A DNA stretch of 64,000 nucleotides from an uncultured Flavobacteriaceae bacterium (GTDB taxonomy: Bacteria > Bacteroidota > Bacteroidia > Flavobacteriales > Flavobacteriaceae). How positions within the stretch are numbered: position 1 is the first letter of the stretch; each line of letters begins with the position of its first letter. Of this stretch, positions 36,960 through 45,679 are shown piece after piece. Location: contig CALSMD010000006.1 of NCBI GenBank assembly GCA_943787365.1, positions 323,984 through 387,983 of the forward strand, read 5' to 3'. The notes under the pieces were generated by a model, which did not search any database, was not told where the DNA came from, and was given only the letters and a program-made list of their open reading frames with translations. The translations under genes were made by a program, and so were the position numbers.

Positions 36960-38414
36960 ATGCTTAAGCAATCTTTACATTATAAATTATCACAAAAACT
37001 ATCACCTCAACAAATTCAGTTGATGAAGCTGATCCAGTTGCCTACCCAGGCTTTTGAGCAACGCCTTAAACAAGAGCTCGAAGAAAACCCAGCACTCGAA
37101 AGTGGTAAAGATCAAGAAGAAACGTATGAAGAGACCTTTGACTCCAATGATAATGATATGGACAATGAGCAAATCAATGCAGACGATATTAATGTAGATG
37201 ACTATCTGAGTGATGATGAAATTCCAGAATACAGACTTCATGCCAATAATTACAGTGCCGATGATGAAGAAAAAACAACCCCTTTTGCTTCTGGGACGTC
37301 TTTTACACAACATCTAATCGATCAACTCAACACCTTTCCTTTAGAAGAAACACACTATCAAATTGCAGAATTTTTAATTGGAAGTATCGACGATAGCGGC
37401 TACATCCGCCGTCCGTTACTTGATATTATGGATGATTTGGCCTTTACTCAAAATGTATATACCGATGAGAAAACCATTGAGTCTGTCCTCAAGGTAGTAC
37501 ACCTTTTAGACCCTGCAGGGGTGGGTGCTAGAAACCTTCAGGAATGTTTAGCACTTCAATTGCATCGAAAAACACAAACACCTAATACCGCACTCGCCAG
37601 CAAAATCATTGAACAGGGCTTTGAGCAATTTACTAAAAAGCACTACAAAAAACTCTTACAGAAATTTAGTATTACGGAATTACAACTTAAAGATGCGATT
37701 TCTGAAATTGAACGCTTAAACCCAAAACCTGGTAGTTCCTATTCGAATAACGCCCGCTCTATTGAACACGTCGTACCCGATTTTACTATCAAAATTAATG
37801 AAGGGGAATTAGAGCTGAGCCTGAATGGTCGAAATGCACCTGAATTGCATGTTTCAAGGCCCTATAACGAAATGCTAAAAGGCTATAAAGCTTCCAAAGA
37901 AAAAACAAAATCGCAAAAAGATGCGGTGCAATTTATCAAACAAAAACTCGATGCTGCCAAATGGTTTATTGACGCTATAAAACAACGCCAACATACCCTA
38001 TTCATTACCATGAGTACCATTATGCATTTTCAAGAAAATTACTTTTTGTCAGGAGATGAACAACAACTAAGACCCATGATTCTAAAAGATATTGCGGATA
38101 AAATAGACATGGATGTTTCGACGGTATCACGGGTTGCAAACAGCAAATATGTGGACACTCCTTATGGAACAAAATTGATCAAAGAGTTTTTTAGCGAGTC
38201 CATGACAAATGACCAAGGAGAAGAAGTTTCAACCCGAGAAATTAAAAGCATTTTAGAAACCGTAATCGCTGAAGAAGACAAGAAAAAACCACTGACAGAC
38301 GAAAAATTAGCGATTATTTTAAAAGAAAAAGGCTATCCAATTGCTCGAAGAACGGTGGCTAAATACCGTGAACAATTAGACCTTCCTGTCGCGCGACTTC
38401 GCAAACAGCTTTAG
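36960..38414 (+). CDS. rpoN: RNA polymerase sigma-54 factor
   Basis: The 484-residue protein is sigma-54. Region I is Gln- and Leu-rich (QQIQLMKLIQLPTQAFEQRL), followed by an acidic linker of Asp/Glu/Asn (about residues 45-90), the core-binding domain, and a C-terminal DNA-binding part with the RpoN box ARRTVAKYRE near residue 460. Sigma-54 needs an AAA+ activator to open -24/-12 promoters. No such activator is in this window. It is convergent with the umuD gene, one base apart. Confidence 0.95.
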   Translation: MLKQSLHYKLSQKLSPQQIQLMKLIQLPTQAFEQRLKQELEENPALESGKDQEETYEETFDSNDNDMDNEQINADDINVDDYLSDDEIPEYRLHANNYSADDEEKTTPFASGTSFTQHLIDQLNTFPLEETHYQIAEFLIGSIDDSGYIRRPLLDIMDDLAFTQNVYTDEKTIESVLKVVHLLDPAGVGARNLQECLALQLHRKTQTPNTALASKIIEQGFEQFTKKHYKKLLQKFSITELQLKDAISEIERLNPKPGSSYSNNARSIEHVVPDFTIKINEGELELSLNGRNAPELHVSRPYNEMLKGYKASKEKTKSQKDAVQFIKQKLDAAKWFIDAIKQRQHTLFITMSTIMHFQENYFLSGDEQQLRPMILKDIADKIDMDVSTVSRVANSKYVDTPYGTKLIKEFFSESMTNDQGEEVSTREIKSILETVIAEEDKKKPLTDEKLAIILKEKGYPIARRTVAKYREQLDLPVARLRKQL

Positions 38415-38415
38415 C

Positions 38416-38856
38416 CTACACCTTCTTAATTACATTAGTGACAATTCCCCAAATTACAAAATCATTTTCTTCTGTAATTTTGATTGGCTGATAGTTTTTG
38501 TTTTCTGGCTGTAACCAAACCTCATCCTTTTCAACCTTAAGTCGTTTGACCGTAAACTCTCCATCTAAAAAACAAACCGCTATTTTATTATGTGCTGGAG
38601 AAAGACTTCGATCAATTACCAAAAGATCATTGTCACTAAGTCCCGCATCTATCATTGATTGCCCACTTACCCGAGCAAAAAAAGTAGCTTCTTTATTTTT
38701 TATAAGCTCGTCATCTAGGGATAGGCGTTCTTGTTTAAAATCTTCTGCTGGTGATGGAAATCCAGCCGAGATCCCTGTATCAATATAGACCGCTCCCAAG
38801 GTGTTAAGATTTTCAGGTGTAAAAAATGTAAGAGGTGTGTTTTGTTTTATGGACAT
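38416..38856 (-). CDS. umuD: UmuD-like S24 peptidase, self-cleaving SOS protein
   Basis: The 146-residue protein has the LexA/UmuD S24 fold. The cleavage site is the Ala31-Gly32 bond in [11 protein letters not shown], and the catalytic dyad is Ser67 (SGQSM) and Lys104 (FTVKRLK). RecA-stimulated self-cleavage would yield the active subunit of DNA polymerase V. Its start overlaps the end of the umuC-like gene by ten bases, so it is downstream of that gene, the reverse of the E. coli order. Translation is likely coupled. Confidence 0.88.
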   Translation of the reverse strand: MSIKQNTPLTFFTPENLNTLGAVYIDTGISAGFPSPAEDFKQERLSLDDELIKNKEATFFARVSGQSMIDAGLSDNDLLVIDRSLSPAHNKIAVCFLDGEFTVKRLKVEKDEVWLQPENKNYQPIKITEENDFVIWGIVTNVIKKV

Positions 38857-40109
38857 TGAACTGTAATTATATCTTTAAAACTAGTGGTGTATTTTGGCGA
38901 TAAATGTTCTTGACGCATTTTCCACGTACGTTTTAAATCTTGATTGGCTAATTTTAATTTTGGAGCGTCGTACTTTTTATTAATAAAATCGATGGTACGC
39001 ATCAATGGAAGGTGTTTTGGGTCTTCCGTATCAAACAACTGTAATTGGTGGTTGTCTGTTGGAACAATACCTGTAAGGATGACTCCTGCTTTCTTATATT
39101 GAATTCCTTTTTTATAAATTGAAGCAACTGCTTTTACGGCATTTGCACTTAAAGTTAAACTAGAATTGGTAGGAAATGGAATGTTGACTACAACACTGGC
39201 GCGGTGCTGTTCGGTGTCTTTTTTATGAAAGTTACTTCGGAGAAAAATAATCATCATATGACAACTAGAGCCTTGTTTACGAAGTTTTTCGGCACCACTA
39301 CAAGCAAAAGTAGAGATGCGTTCTTTAATTTCTTCTAGATTTTTAATCGCAGATTCGAAACTACGTGTGGTCGCAATGGCGCGTTTATTTTTAACAGTTT
39401 CTGTCTCTATTTTAGAGATCCCTTCCAAATCTTTTTTTAATTTCCACTCTGTAATAGAAAAAGTTTTACGCACCCACATATCGGGGAGCTGCACAAAATC
39501 ATAAGCGGTTTTACACTGCTTTTCCGATAGGCGTTTGTGTAGTGCAGGTCCAATCCCCCAAACATCTTTGAGCTTTGTCCATTTCAAAGCTTTGATGCGT
39601 TTTTCTTCGTTATCTATGACATAAACACCTCCTGTTTCTTTGGGAAACTTTCGGGCAATTTTATTAGCAACTTTACTCAATGCTTTTGTTGGTGCAATTC
39701 CAACACAGGTAGGAATGCCTGTCCATTTTAAGATGCGTTGACGCATCTCAGATCCGTGCACATATAAATCATAGGCATCAAATCCGTTAAGTTTTAAAAA
39801 GGCTTCATCAATACTATACACTTCTACATCAGGAGAGAACTGTTCTAAAATACGCATCACGCGACTACTCATGTCGCCATAAAGCGCATAATTGGATGAA
39901 AATAATTGAATGTTATTTGTTTTGAAAAACTCTTTAAACTTAAATGCAGGGGCGCCCATAGGAAGTCCTAATGCTTTTGCTTCATCACTGCGCGCAATCA
40001 CACAGCCATCGTTATTTGATAAAATAGCGATTGGTTTTTGGCGTAAACTCGGGTTAAAAACCCGCTCACAGGAGGCATAAAAGTTATTACAATCAACAAG
40101 TGCAAACAT
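38847..40109 (-). CDS. umuC: Y-family DNA polymerase V catalytic subunit, UmuC-like
   Basis: The 420-residue protein is a Y-family translesion polymerase. Catalytic acidic residues are Asp6 in [12 protein letters not shown] and Asp101-Glu102 in YSIDEAFL. The palm, fingers, thumb (helix-hairpin-helix in [12 protein letters not shown]) and little-finger domain follow. It is the first gene of a two-gene unit with umuD. The spacer of 143 bases to the divergent TonB receptor gene would hold its promoter. I did not find a clear SOS box. Confidence 0.9.
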   Translation of the reverse strand: MFALVDCNNFYASCERVFNPSLRQKPIAILSNNDGCVIARSDEAKALGLPMGAPAFKFKEFFKTNNIQLFSSNYALYGDMSSRVMRILEQFSPDVEVYSIDEAFLKLNGFDAYDLYVHGSEMRQRILKWTGIPTCVGIAPTKALSKVANKIARKFPKETGGVYVIDNEEKRIKALKWTKLKDVWGIGPALHKRLSEKQCKTAYDFVQLPDMWVRKTFSITEWKLKKDLEGISKIETETVKNKRAIATTRSFESAIKNLEEIKERISTFACSGAEKLRKQGSSCHMMIIFLRSNFHKKDTEQHRASVVVNIPFPTNSSLTLSANAVKAVASIYKKGIQYKKAGVILTGIVPTDNHQLQLFDTEDPKHLPLMRTIDFINKKYDAPKLKLANQDLKRTWKMRQEHLSPKYTTSFKDIITVQCP

Positions 40110-40188
40110 GGTCTAAAGGTAATCTATTTTGATTTTTTTATTGCTCTTAACAAGTAAAATATTATACTTATTTATTTAATTTTATGGA

Positions 40189-40218
40189 TTGAGGTCTATA
40201 ATAGTATTTATATCTTTG
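40189..40218 (+). promoter_or_regulatory. Promoter for the TonB receptor gene
   Basis: TTG at 40189-40191 and TATCTTTG at 40211-40218 are 19 bases apart, matching the Bacteroidota consensus. The start codon is 34 bases downstream. Confidence 0.65.
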
Positions 40219-40252
40219 TACAATAATTTGGACAAAAAAAATTAAAATCCTT

Positions 40253-42076
40253 ATGAGCACTAAACTTTGTTTATCACTATTCGTACTTAGTCTTTTTTCA
40301 TTTTACAATGTGTTGGCACAACAACCTTCAGAGGCTCAAAAATTAGATTCTATTACAATTACTTCAACAGCGATTGAGTTGCCTTTTAAAAAAAATTCTC
40401 GCACAATAACACTTATTTCATCCGACGTTATAAAACAAAGTCCTGCCACTAATTTGGCAGAACTTTTGCAACAAGAGGCGGGTGTCGATATAAGACGTCA
40501 AGGCGTCAATGGAATGCAAGCAGATTTATACATTCGTGGCGGAAGTTTTGACCAAACTTTGCTTTTAATTGATGGTATTAAAGTTGAAGATCCACAAACA
40601 GGTCACCATACATTAAACATGGCACTGCCTCTAGAAGTGATCGAACGTGTTGAAATTATCAAAGGTCCTGCGGCACGCGTTTTTGGACAAAATGCGTTTA
40701 CAGGAGCCATTAATATTGTAACAAAATCAAATGCTGATACTGTGAATTCCGTAGAATATAAGCTTGGCTCTTATAATCAACAACATGTTTCGGGAACCTT
40801 GGGAACCAATCTAAAAAATACGACACTAATAGGGCATGCTTCTGTAAATACTTCGGATGGCTATCGACATAATACCGATTTTGAAAATCAAAATTATTTT
40901 GTAAAAGGACGTTTTAATACAAATGGCACTCCTATAGATGTCATTAGTTCTTTTTCGGAACGAAAGTTTGGTGCAAATCAATTTTATGCTGTTCAAAGTG
41001 GTTACGATCAATATGAAGAAACGCAAAGCAGTCTAGTGGGAGCTTCTACAAAATTCAAAACTGAAAATTTTAAAATTACGCCACGGGTCTACTGGAAACG
41101 AAATCAAGACATGTACTTGTATGTTCGAGAAAGACCGTCGGTTTATAGAAATTTACATATCTCCAATAAAGTAGGGCTACAAGTCAATGCTTCATATACT
41201 TCAAGCGCTGGAATTACAGGTTTTGGAATCGATGCTGCAAAAGTATTTATGACGAGCTCCAATTTAGGAGAACGCGACCGAATGATGGCAAATCTATTTG
41301 TTGAACATCGGTTTTCTTTAGCAGATAATCGTTTAGACATTACGCCAGGTGTTTCGGTAAATTACTTTTCTGATTTTAAATTTCATGCGTTTCCTGGGGT
41401 GGATTTTGGTTATGCTATTAATGATACATTTAAAGCGTATGCAAATATTGGTTATACTTATAGAGTGCCTACCTATACCGATTTGTATTATGTAGGAAGA
41501 ACCGATTTAGGAAATGAAAATTTAGAACCTGAAAAGGCACTTTCTGAAGAAATCGGCTTAAAATATTTTGGAACAAACTTCAATGCTTATGTCGCTATCT
41601 TTAATAGATCGTCCGATAATTTGATTGATTATACCAAAGAAAATGAAGCCGATAAATGGCAGGCTACAAACTTAAAGAGTTTAACCTTAACAGGAGCAGA
41701 ACTAAATCTGTCTTCTAGTTTTAAATCGGGGTTATACACTCAAAATATAAGTTTAGGATATACCTATTTAGATGAAAATTTAAACGACATAAAAACGACC
41801 TATTCTAAATATGTACTCAACGCATTGACACATCATTTTACGGCAACGGTTCGATCGCAGTTTTTGAAAAATGTATCACAAAGCATCATTTATAAGTTTG
41901 CCGAACGTGCCTCAGGAAGCAGCTATAGTGTAGTAGATGTACAGGCTACATTGAATGTTTCTGGGCTTGAACTTTCTGTCATTGGAAATAATATTTTCAA
42001 TACAGAATATGTGGAAACAGGTTTTGTCCCTATGCCCAAAGGAAATGTTTTGATAGGGGTCAATTATGCGTTTTAA
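40253..42076 (+). CDS. TonB-dependent receptor (BtuB/CirA-like)
   Basis: The 607-residue outer-membrane receptor has a signal peptide ending near NVLAQQ, a short TonB box region (KLDSITITST), a plug domain (about residues 50-170) with the typical LYIRGGSFDQTLLLIDGI and GPAARVFGQNAFTGAINIV, and a beta-barrel of about 430 residues ending in an aromatic residue (NYAF). It lacks the N-terminal CarboxypepD_reg domain of SusC-like proteins, so it is more like a siderophore, haem or vitamin B12 receptor. The ligand cannot be told. It is convergent with recX, three bases apart. Confidence 0.88.
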   Translation: MSTKLCLSLFVLSLFSFYNVLAQQPSEAQKLDSITITSTAIELPFKKNSRTITLISSDVIKQSPATNLAELLQQEAGVDIRRQGVNGMQADLYIRGGSFDQTLLLIDGIKVEDPQTGHHTLNMALPLEVIERVEIIKGPAARVFGQNAFTGAINIVTKSNADTVNSVEYKLGSYNQQHVSGTLGTNLKNTTLIGHASVNTSDGYRHNTDFENQNYFVKGRFNTNGTPIDVISSFSERKFGANQFYAVQSGYDQYEETQSSLVGASTKFKTENFKITPRVYWKRNQDMYLYVRERPSVYRNLHISNKVGLQVNASYTSSAGITGFGIDAAKVFMTSSNLGERDRMMANLFVEHRFSLADNRLDITPGVSVNYFSDFKFHAFPGVDFGYAINDTFKAYANIGYTYRVPTYTDLYYVGRTDLGNENLEPEKALSEEIGLKYFGTNFNAYVAIFNRSSDNLIDYTKENEADKWQATNLKSLTLTGAELNLSSSFKSGLYTQNISLGYTYLDENLNDIKTTYSKYVLNALTHHFTATVRSQFLKNVSQSIIYKFAERASGSSYSVVDVQATLNVSGLELSVIGNNIFNTEYVETGFVPMPKGNVLIGVNYAF

Positions 42077-42079
42077 AAG

Positions 42080-42556
42080 CTAGTTGATAAGCGTATTCAC
42101 TTTGTCATATACCAACTGTGATTCCCATCCTCTATACAGAAGATAGTTGGTGAGTTTTTTCTTTTTTTTCCACGGATCCGTGTCGGTCAGTGTTGCCGCT
42201 TTTTTTTCTGCTAAAGAGTGAAATGTTTGAAGATAGTCATTAGGGTCAATTTCCTGAAGGGCGATTTTAATAATATACTTCGACAGTTGGCGTTGTTTAA
42301 GCTCTAAAGTCAATCTTACTTTTCCCCATTTTTTGATGCTAAATTTTCCTCTAACATAGGCTTTAGCAAAACGTTCTTCATTTAGGTAGTTGTCTTCAAT
42401 GAGTGCCACAATGATAATTTCAATCGCTTCGGGAATCATTCGCATTTGCTTAAGTTTGTGCTCAACTTCTTTGTGACAGCGGTCTTGATAGGCACAATAC
42501 TTTTGAAGCTTGGAAAGAGCTTCCTCTATGGAATAACTTTTGTGGGTTGGATACAT
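42080..42556 (-). CDS. recX: Regulatory protein RecX
   Basis: The 158-residue protein is RecX, a helical repeat protein that modulates RecA filaments. The central segment LNEERFAKAYVRGKFSIKKWGKVRLTLELKQRQL shows the RecX repeat and its basic face; LSKYIIKIALQEID and LTNYLLYRGWE follow. Length matches the family. It starts two bases downstream of the second TonB receptor gene on the same strand. Pairing with umuDC nearby fits a DNA-repair neighbourhood but not a proven operon. Confidence 0.88.
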   Translation of the reverse strand: MYPTHKSYSIEEALSKLQKYCAYQDRCHKEVEHKLKQMRMIPEAIEIIIVALIEDNYLNEERFAKAYVRGKFSIKKWGKVRLTLELKQRQLSKYIIKIALQEIDPNDYLQTFHSLAEKKAATLTDTDPWKKKKKLTNYLLYRGWESQLVYDKVNTLIN

Positions 42557-42558
42557 CC

Positions 42559-44961
42559 TTAGAATTTATATGTAATCGCACAAATCAAATTGGTTCCAGG
42601 CGCAGAGATTCCAGAAGAAAAGGTTCTATAGCGTTGATTCGTGATGTTTTCGATAGTTCCTACAGCAGAAAGTGATTTATTAAAATCAAATTGGGTTCTA
42701 AGGTTAAGGGTATACCAAGACGGTGCGTAGGGATTGCCTTGTGCGTCTAAAGCAAATATAGAATCTGCTAATTCTGCAGAAATATCTGAACTACGAAGTT
42801 CCCCATTATAATTTATAAACCCATCTAGTTGAAATTTGTTGTGTTTCCATATAAGGTGTGCGTCTCCAAAAACAGGCGCTACGTGTCTCACAGGGAGTTC
42901 AACTCCGGGAGTTTCTTCTTGTACTCCGTGAACATAGCTGTACTGAGTGGTGAACTTTAAGGCTTTTGAAAATCGAATTTTTAAGCCTGCTTCAAATCCA
43001 TAAATCCAAGATTGAGAAGCATTTTGAATGGCTTGAACTTCGCTTATTTCTCCATCATAAAACATTTCAGATATGCCATGGATTTCAAAACTTTTACGAA
43101 CCAATGCATTTTCTAAATAAGTGTAGTAGGCCGAACAATCAAAAACTATAGATTCTTTAACATTGATCGTAACACCAAGCTCTCCACCATAGGCATATTC
43201 TGGCTTTAAATTTCCGTTGGGCACCACAACTAATCCTTCTTGAGGGTCAAAGATTTTCCCGATATCATCAATGTTTGGCGCTCTAAAAGCAGTGGTTGCA
43301 TTTAATTTCCAAAGAAAGATAGGGTTCGGGTTCCAACTGAGTCCAAGAGTGCCTGTAAGTGCACTTGTCTCTAAATCTGCCGTTATAAAAGGAAGGTTAT
43401 AAAAAGCACTGTTTTCTGTTAAATCAGCGTCGATAGTCACATAGTTATATCGTATTCCCGATTGTATCGTAAGCTTTGAATTCGGCTTGTATTTATGGCT
43501 TAGATAGGCGGCTAACGTTTGCCACTTTGAGTCGTTTGGATAACGGGTTGCAATACGTTCCGAAACATTGGTATCGATGTTTGTTTTATAGGCCGATGAG
43601 CCAACTCGATTGTATATATACTCGGCTCCATAAGATATATTAGACCTATTTGAAAGTGATTTATAAAAATCAAAGTTCAAGGAGAGTGCATCTACATTTT
43701 CTTCTCTAATTTTTCGAGTATCGGAATTGAATTTTCTATTAATTCGACATTCTTTAAAGTTTTGATAAGCAGAAGATATTTTAATTTTATCATACAAGCT
43801 AGATCCGCTACTTAATTTTGTCATTTGTAAGTTAGCAAGAAACCAGTCTTGAGGCCCATAATTCCACTCAGCGAAATGTAAAATCCCTTCTGAATCATAG
43901 TTTGCAAGGCGATCGTATCTTGGGTAATCTGAGGTGGTGGAATAATGAAGCCCTAAATCGAATTTTAAATCTTCATTAGCTTTGTAAAGCACTTTTTGAG
44001 CAAGATGCATTTGACGAAAATTAGTAAATTTCTGAACTCTTGGAGTTGTATTAGAAACCATCACATCTTGTCCATTAATATGTTCACTGTAATGAAGGCT
44101 TAAGTAGTCATCATGACCGTTAGTACCCATCTTTAAATCTCCAAAATCTGAGACACTCACACTGCTATGAAATCCCCATTTTTGAAATCCTAAATTGAAA
44201 TCTAAATGAGCTGTTTTTTCATTAGTTGCAGAAGCGTATCGAACGGTGCTTCGAGCCGTTAAATTGGGTGTGACAGATTCGGATAGTTTTGGTGTAGTAG
44301 TGTAAAAATTCATGACCCCACCAATGGCATCACTTCCATAAATAACAGATCCAGACCCCAATATAACTTCTGTTTTCTCAACATTAAAAGGGTTTATTGA
44401 CAAAACGTTTTGAACATTTCCACCTCTAAATATGGCATTATTCAGACGCACACCATCTACCATAATTAGCAGTCGGTTTGTAGAAAACCCTCGGATCATT
44501 GGACTTCCCCCACCTAACTGACTCTTTTGCACAAAAACCCGGCCGCTATTGTTCAATAAATCGGCACTCGTTTGTGGGTTGGATAATTGAATGTCTTCAG
44601 GAGTGATACTAATAATATTTTGAGGAACTTCTTTTTTGCTTTGTTCAAATTTGGAGGCCGATATCACAACTTCATTCAGACTTGTAGCTTTTGGAGAGAG
44701 AAAAATAGTGTCTTGAACGTTTAATTTTTGTATTGAAATCTTATGATATGAGAGGTGTTGAAAATGAATTTTATCTTGCAAACTATATGAATCTAAATCA
44801 ACATTCCCATCAAAATCTGTTATGGCTGTTTTGGTTTTGATGTCATTATAGACTGCAACTCCTGGGATGGGTTGCTTATCCGATTTATTGACTACAATAA
44901 CTTGTTGGGCAGATGTGCTCAATATAAAAAGTAGTGAAACATAAAGGAATAAACGATTCAT
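42559..44961 (-). CDS. TonB-dependent receptor with CarboxypepD_reg-like N-terminus
   Basis: The 800-residue outer-membrane receptor has a signal peptide ending near LSTSAQQ, a CarboxypepD_reg-like beta-sandwich (about residues 18-95), a plug with GSPMIRGFSTNRLLIMVDGV and GSGSVIYGSDAIGGVMNF, and a large barrel ending in ICAITYKF, which has the usual terminal Phe. It is closer to haem or iron receptors with this extra domain than to SusC. It lies between recO and recX, one base after recO, an unusual position for a receptor and probably in the same transcript. Confidence 0.87.
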   Translation of the reverse strand: MNRLFLYVSLLFILSTSAQQVIVVNKSDKQPIPGVAVYNDIKTKTAITDFDGNVDLDSYSLQDKIHFQHLSYHKISIQKLNVQDTIFLSPKATSLNEVVISASKFEQSKKEVPQNIISITPEDIQLSNPQTSADLLNNSGRVFVQKSQLGGGSPMIRGFSTNRLLIMVDGVRLNNAIFRGGNVQNVLSINPFNVEKTEVILGSGSVIYGSDAIGGVMNFYTTTPKLSESVTPNLTARSTVRYASATNEKTAHLDFNLGFQKWGFHSSVSVSDFGDLKMGTNGHDDYLSLHYSEHINGQDVMVSNTTPRVQKFTNFRQMHLAQKVLYKANEDLKFDLGLHYSTTSDYPRYDRLANYDSEGILHFAEWNYGPQDWFLANLQMTKLSSGSSLYDKIKISSAYQNFKECRINRKFNSDTRKIREENVDALSLNFDFYKSLSNRSNISYGAEYIYNRVGSSAYKTNIDTNVSERIATRYPNDSKWQTLAAYLSHKYKPNSKLTIQSGIRYNYVTIDADLTENSAFYNLPFITADLETSALTGTLGLSWNPNPIFLWKLNATTAFRAPNIDDIGKIFDPQEGLVVVPNGNLKPEYAYGGELGVTINVKESIVFDCSAYYTYLENALVRKSFEIHGISEMFYDGEISEVQAIQNASQSWIYGFEAGLKIRFSKALKFTTQYSYVHGVQEETPGVELPVRHVAPVFGDAHLIWKHNKFQLDGFINYNGELRSSDISAELADSIFALDAQGNPYAPSWYTLNLRTQFDFNKSLSAVGTIENITNQRYRTFSSGISAPGTNLICAITYKF

Positions 44962-44962
44962 C

Positions 44963-45679
44963 TTAACTGTATACTTGATTTAAAACGGTTAACGATCGGG
45001 GGTGTTTAAAGGCGTGTAAATGTAATTTAAAATAGTCTAAAATCATATTAAGTAATTCATGCTTTTGCGAGGAATTTAATTCCTGAAGCATTGTTGTATC
45101 AAATTTTGTGCCCAAAAAAGGTTTTAGGAGTTCTAATTTTGAACCTGAGATACAATGTTCTCCATTTTGGAGTTGAAAATTCCCGTTTTCGAGATTAAAA
45201 TACGGGAGCGAATCATTAGAAGTATCAGGGTTAATTCCTAAAAACTTTGTCAGACCCATTAAAAATTGTTGATGAAACGTCCCTGTTTTTTCTACAGTAT
45301 CAAACCACAATAAAGTTGTTTCAAGGTATTCAAAAAGAGGAGGGTTGGCTTCTTCTTCATTTAAAATCATCGATAGAATTTCAGCTAAAAATAAGACAAC
45401 GGTTGATTTAAAAATAGTGGTGTGAAGCGTTTCATAGGGTTTATACAATCGAACTTCTTTAAAATAGTGTAAACTGCGATTGTCTTTATGTTCAGCCTCA
45501 ATTTCAAGGAGTGTGAGCAATTGAAAATAAGCCGGTTTAAGTTTTCCTTTTTTAGATTTAAGTGCGTTTTTAATCACATAGCTTTTCACTCCAGAGGAGG
45601 CTGTGTAACACTTGACAATAAGATCGTTGTCATTATATTTAATCTTTGAGATCACAATGGCTTTCGTTGAAACAACCAT
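44963..45679 (-). CDS. recO: DNA repair protein RecO
   Basis: The 238-residue protein is RecO of the RecFOR pathway, which loads RecA onto SSB-coated DNA. The N-terminal OB-fold contains KAIVISKIKYNDNDLIVKCYTAS, and the C-terminal helical domain is shorter and lacks a clear zinc ribbon, as is common in Bacteroidota. Its first base coincides with the last base of the porZ stop codon region (45679), so translation of the two is tightly coupled. Confidence 0.88.
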   Translation of the reverse strand: MVVSTKAIVISKIKYNDNDLIVKCYTASSGVKSYVIKNALKSKKGKLKPAYFQLLTLLEIEAEHKDNRSLHYFKEVRLYKPYETLHTTIFKSTVVLFLAEILSMILNEEEANPPLFEYLETTLLWFDTVEKTGTFHQQFLMGLTKFLGINPDTSNDSLPYFNLENGNFQLQNGEHCISGSKLELLKPFLGTKFDTTMLQELNSSQKHELLNMILDYFKLHLHAFKHPRSLTVLNQVYS

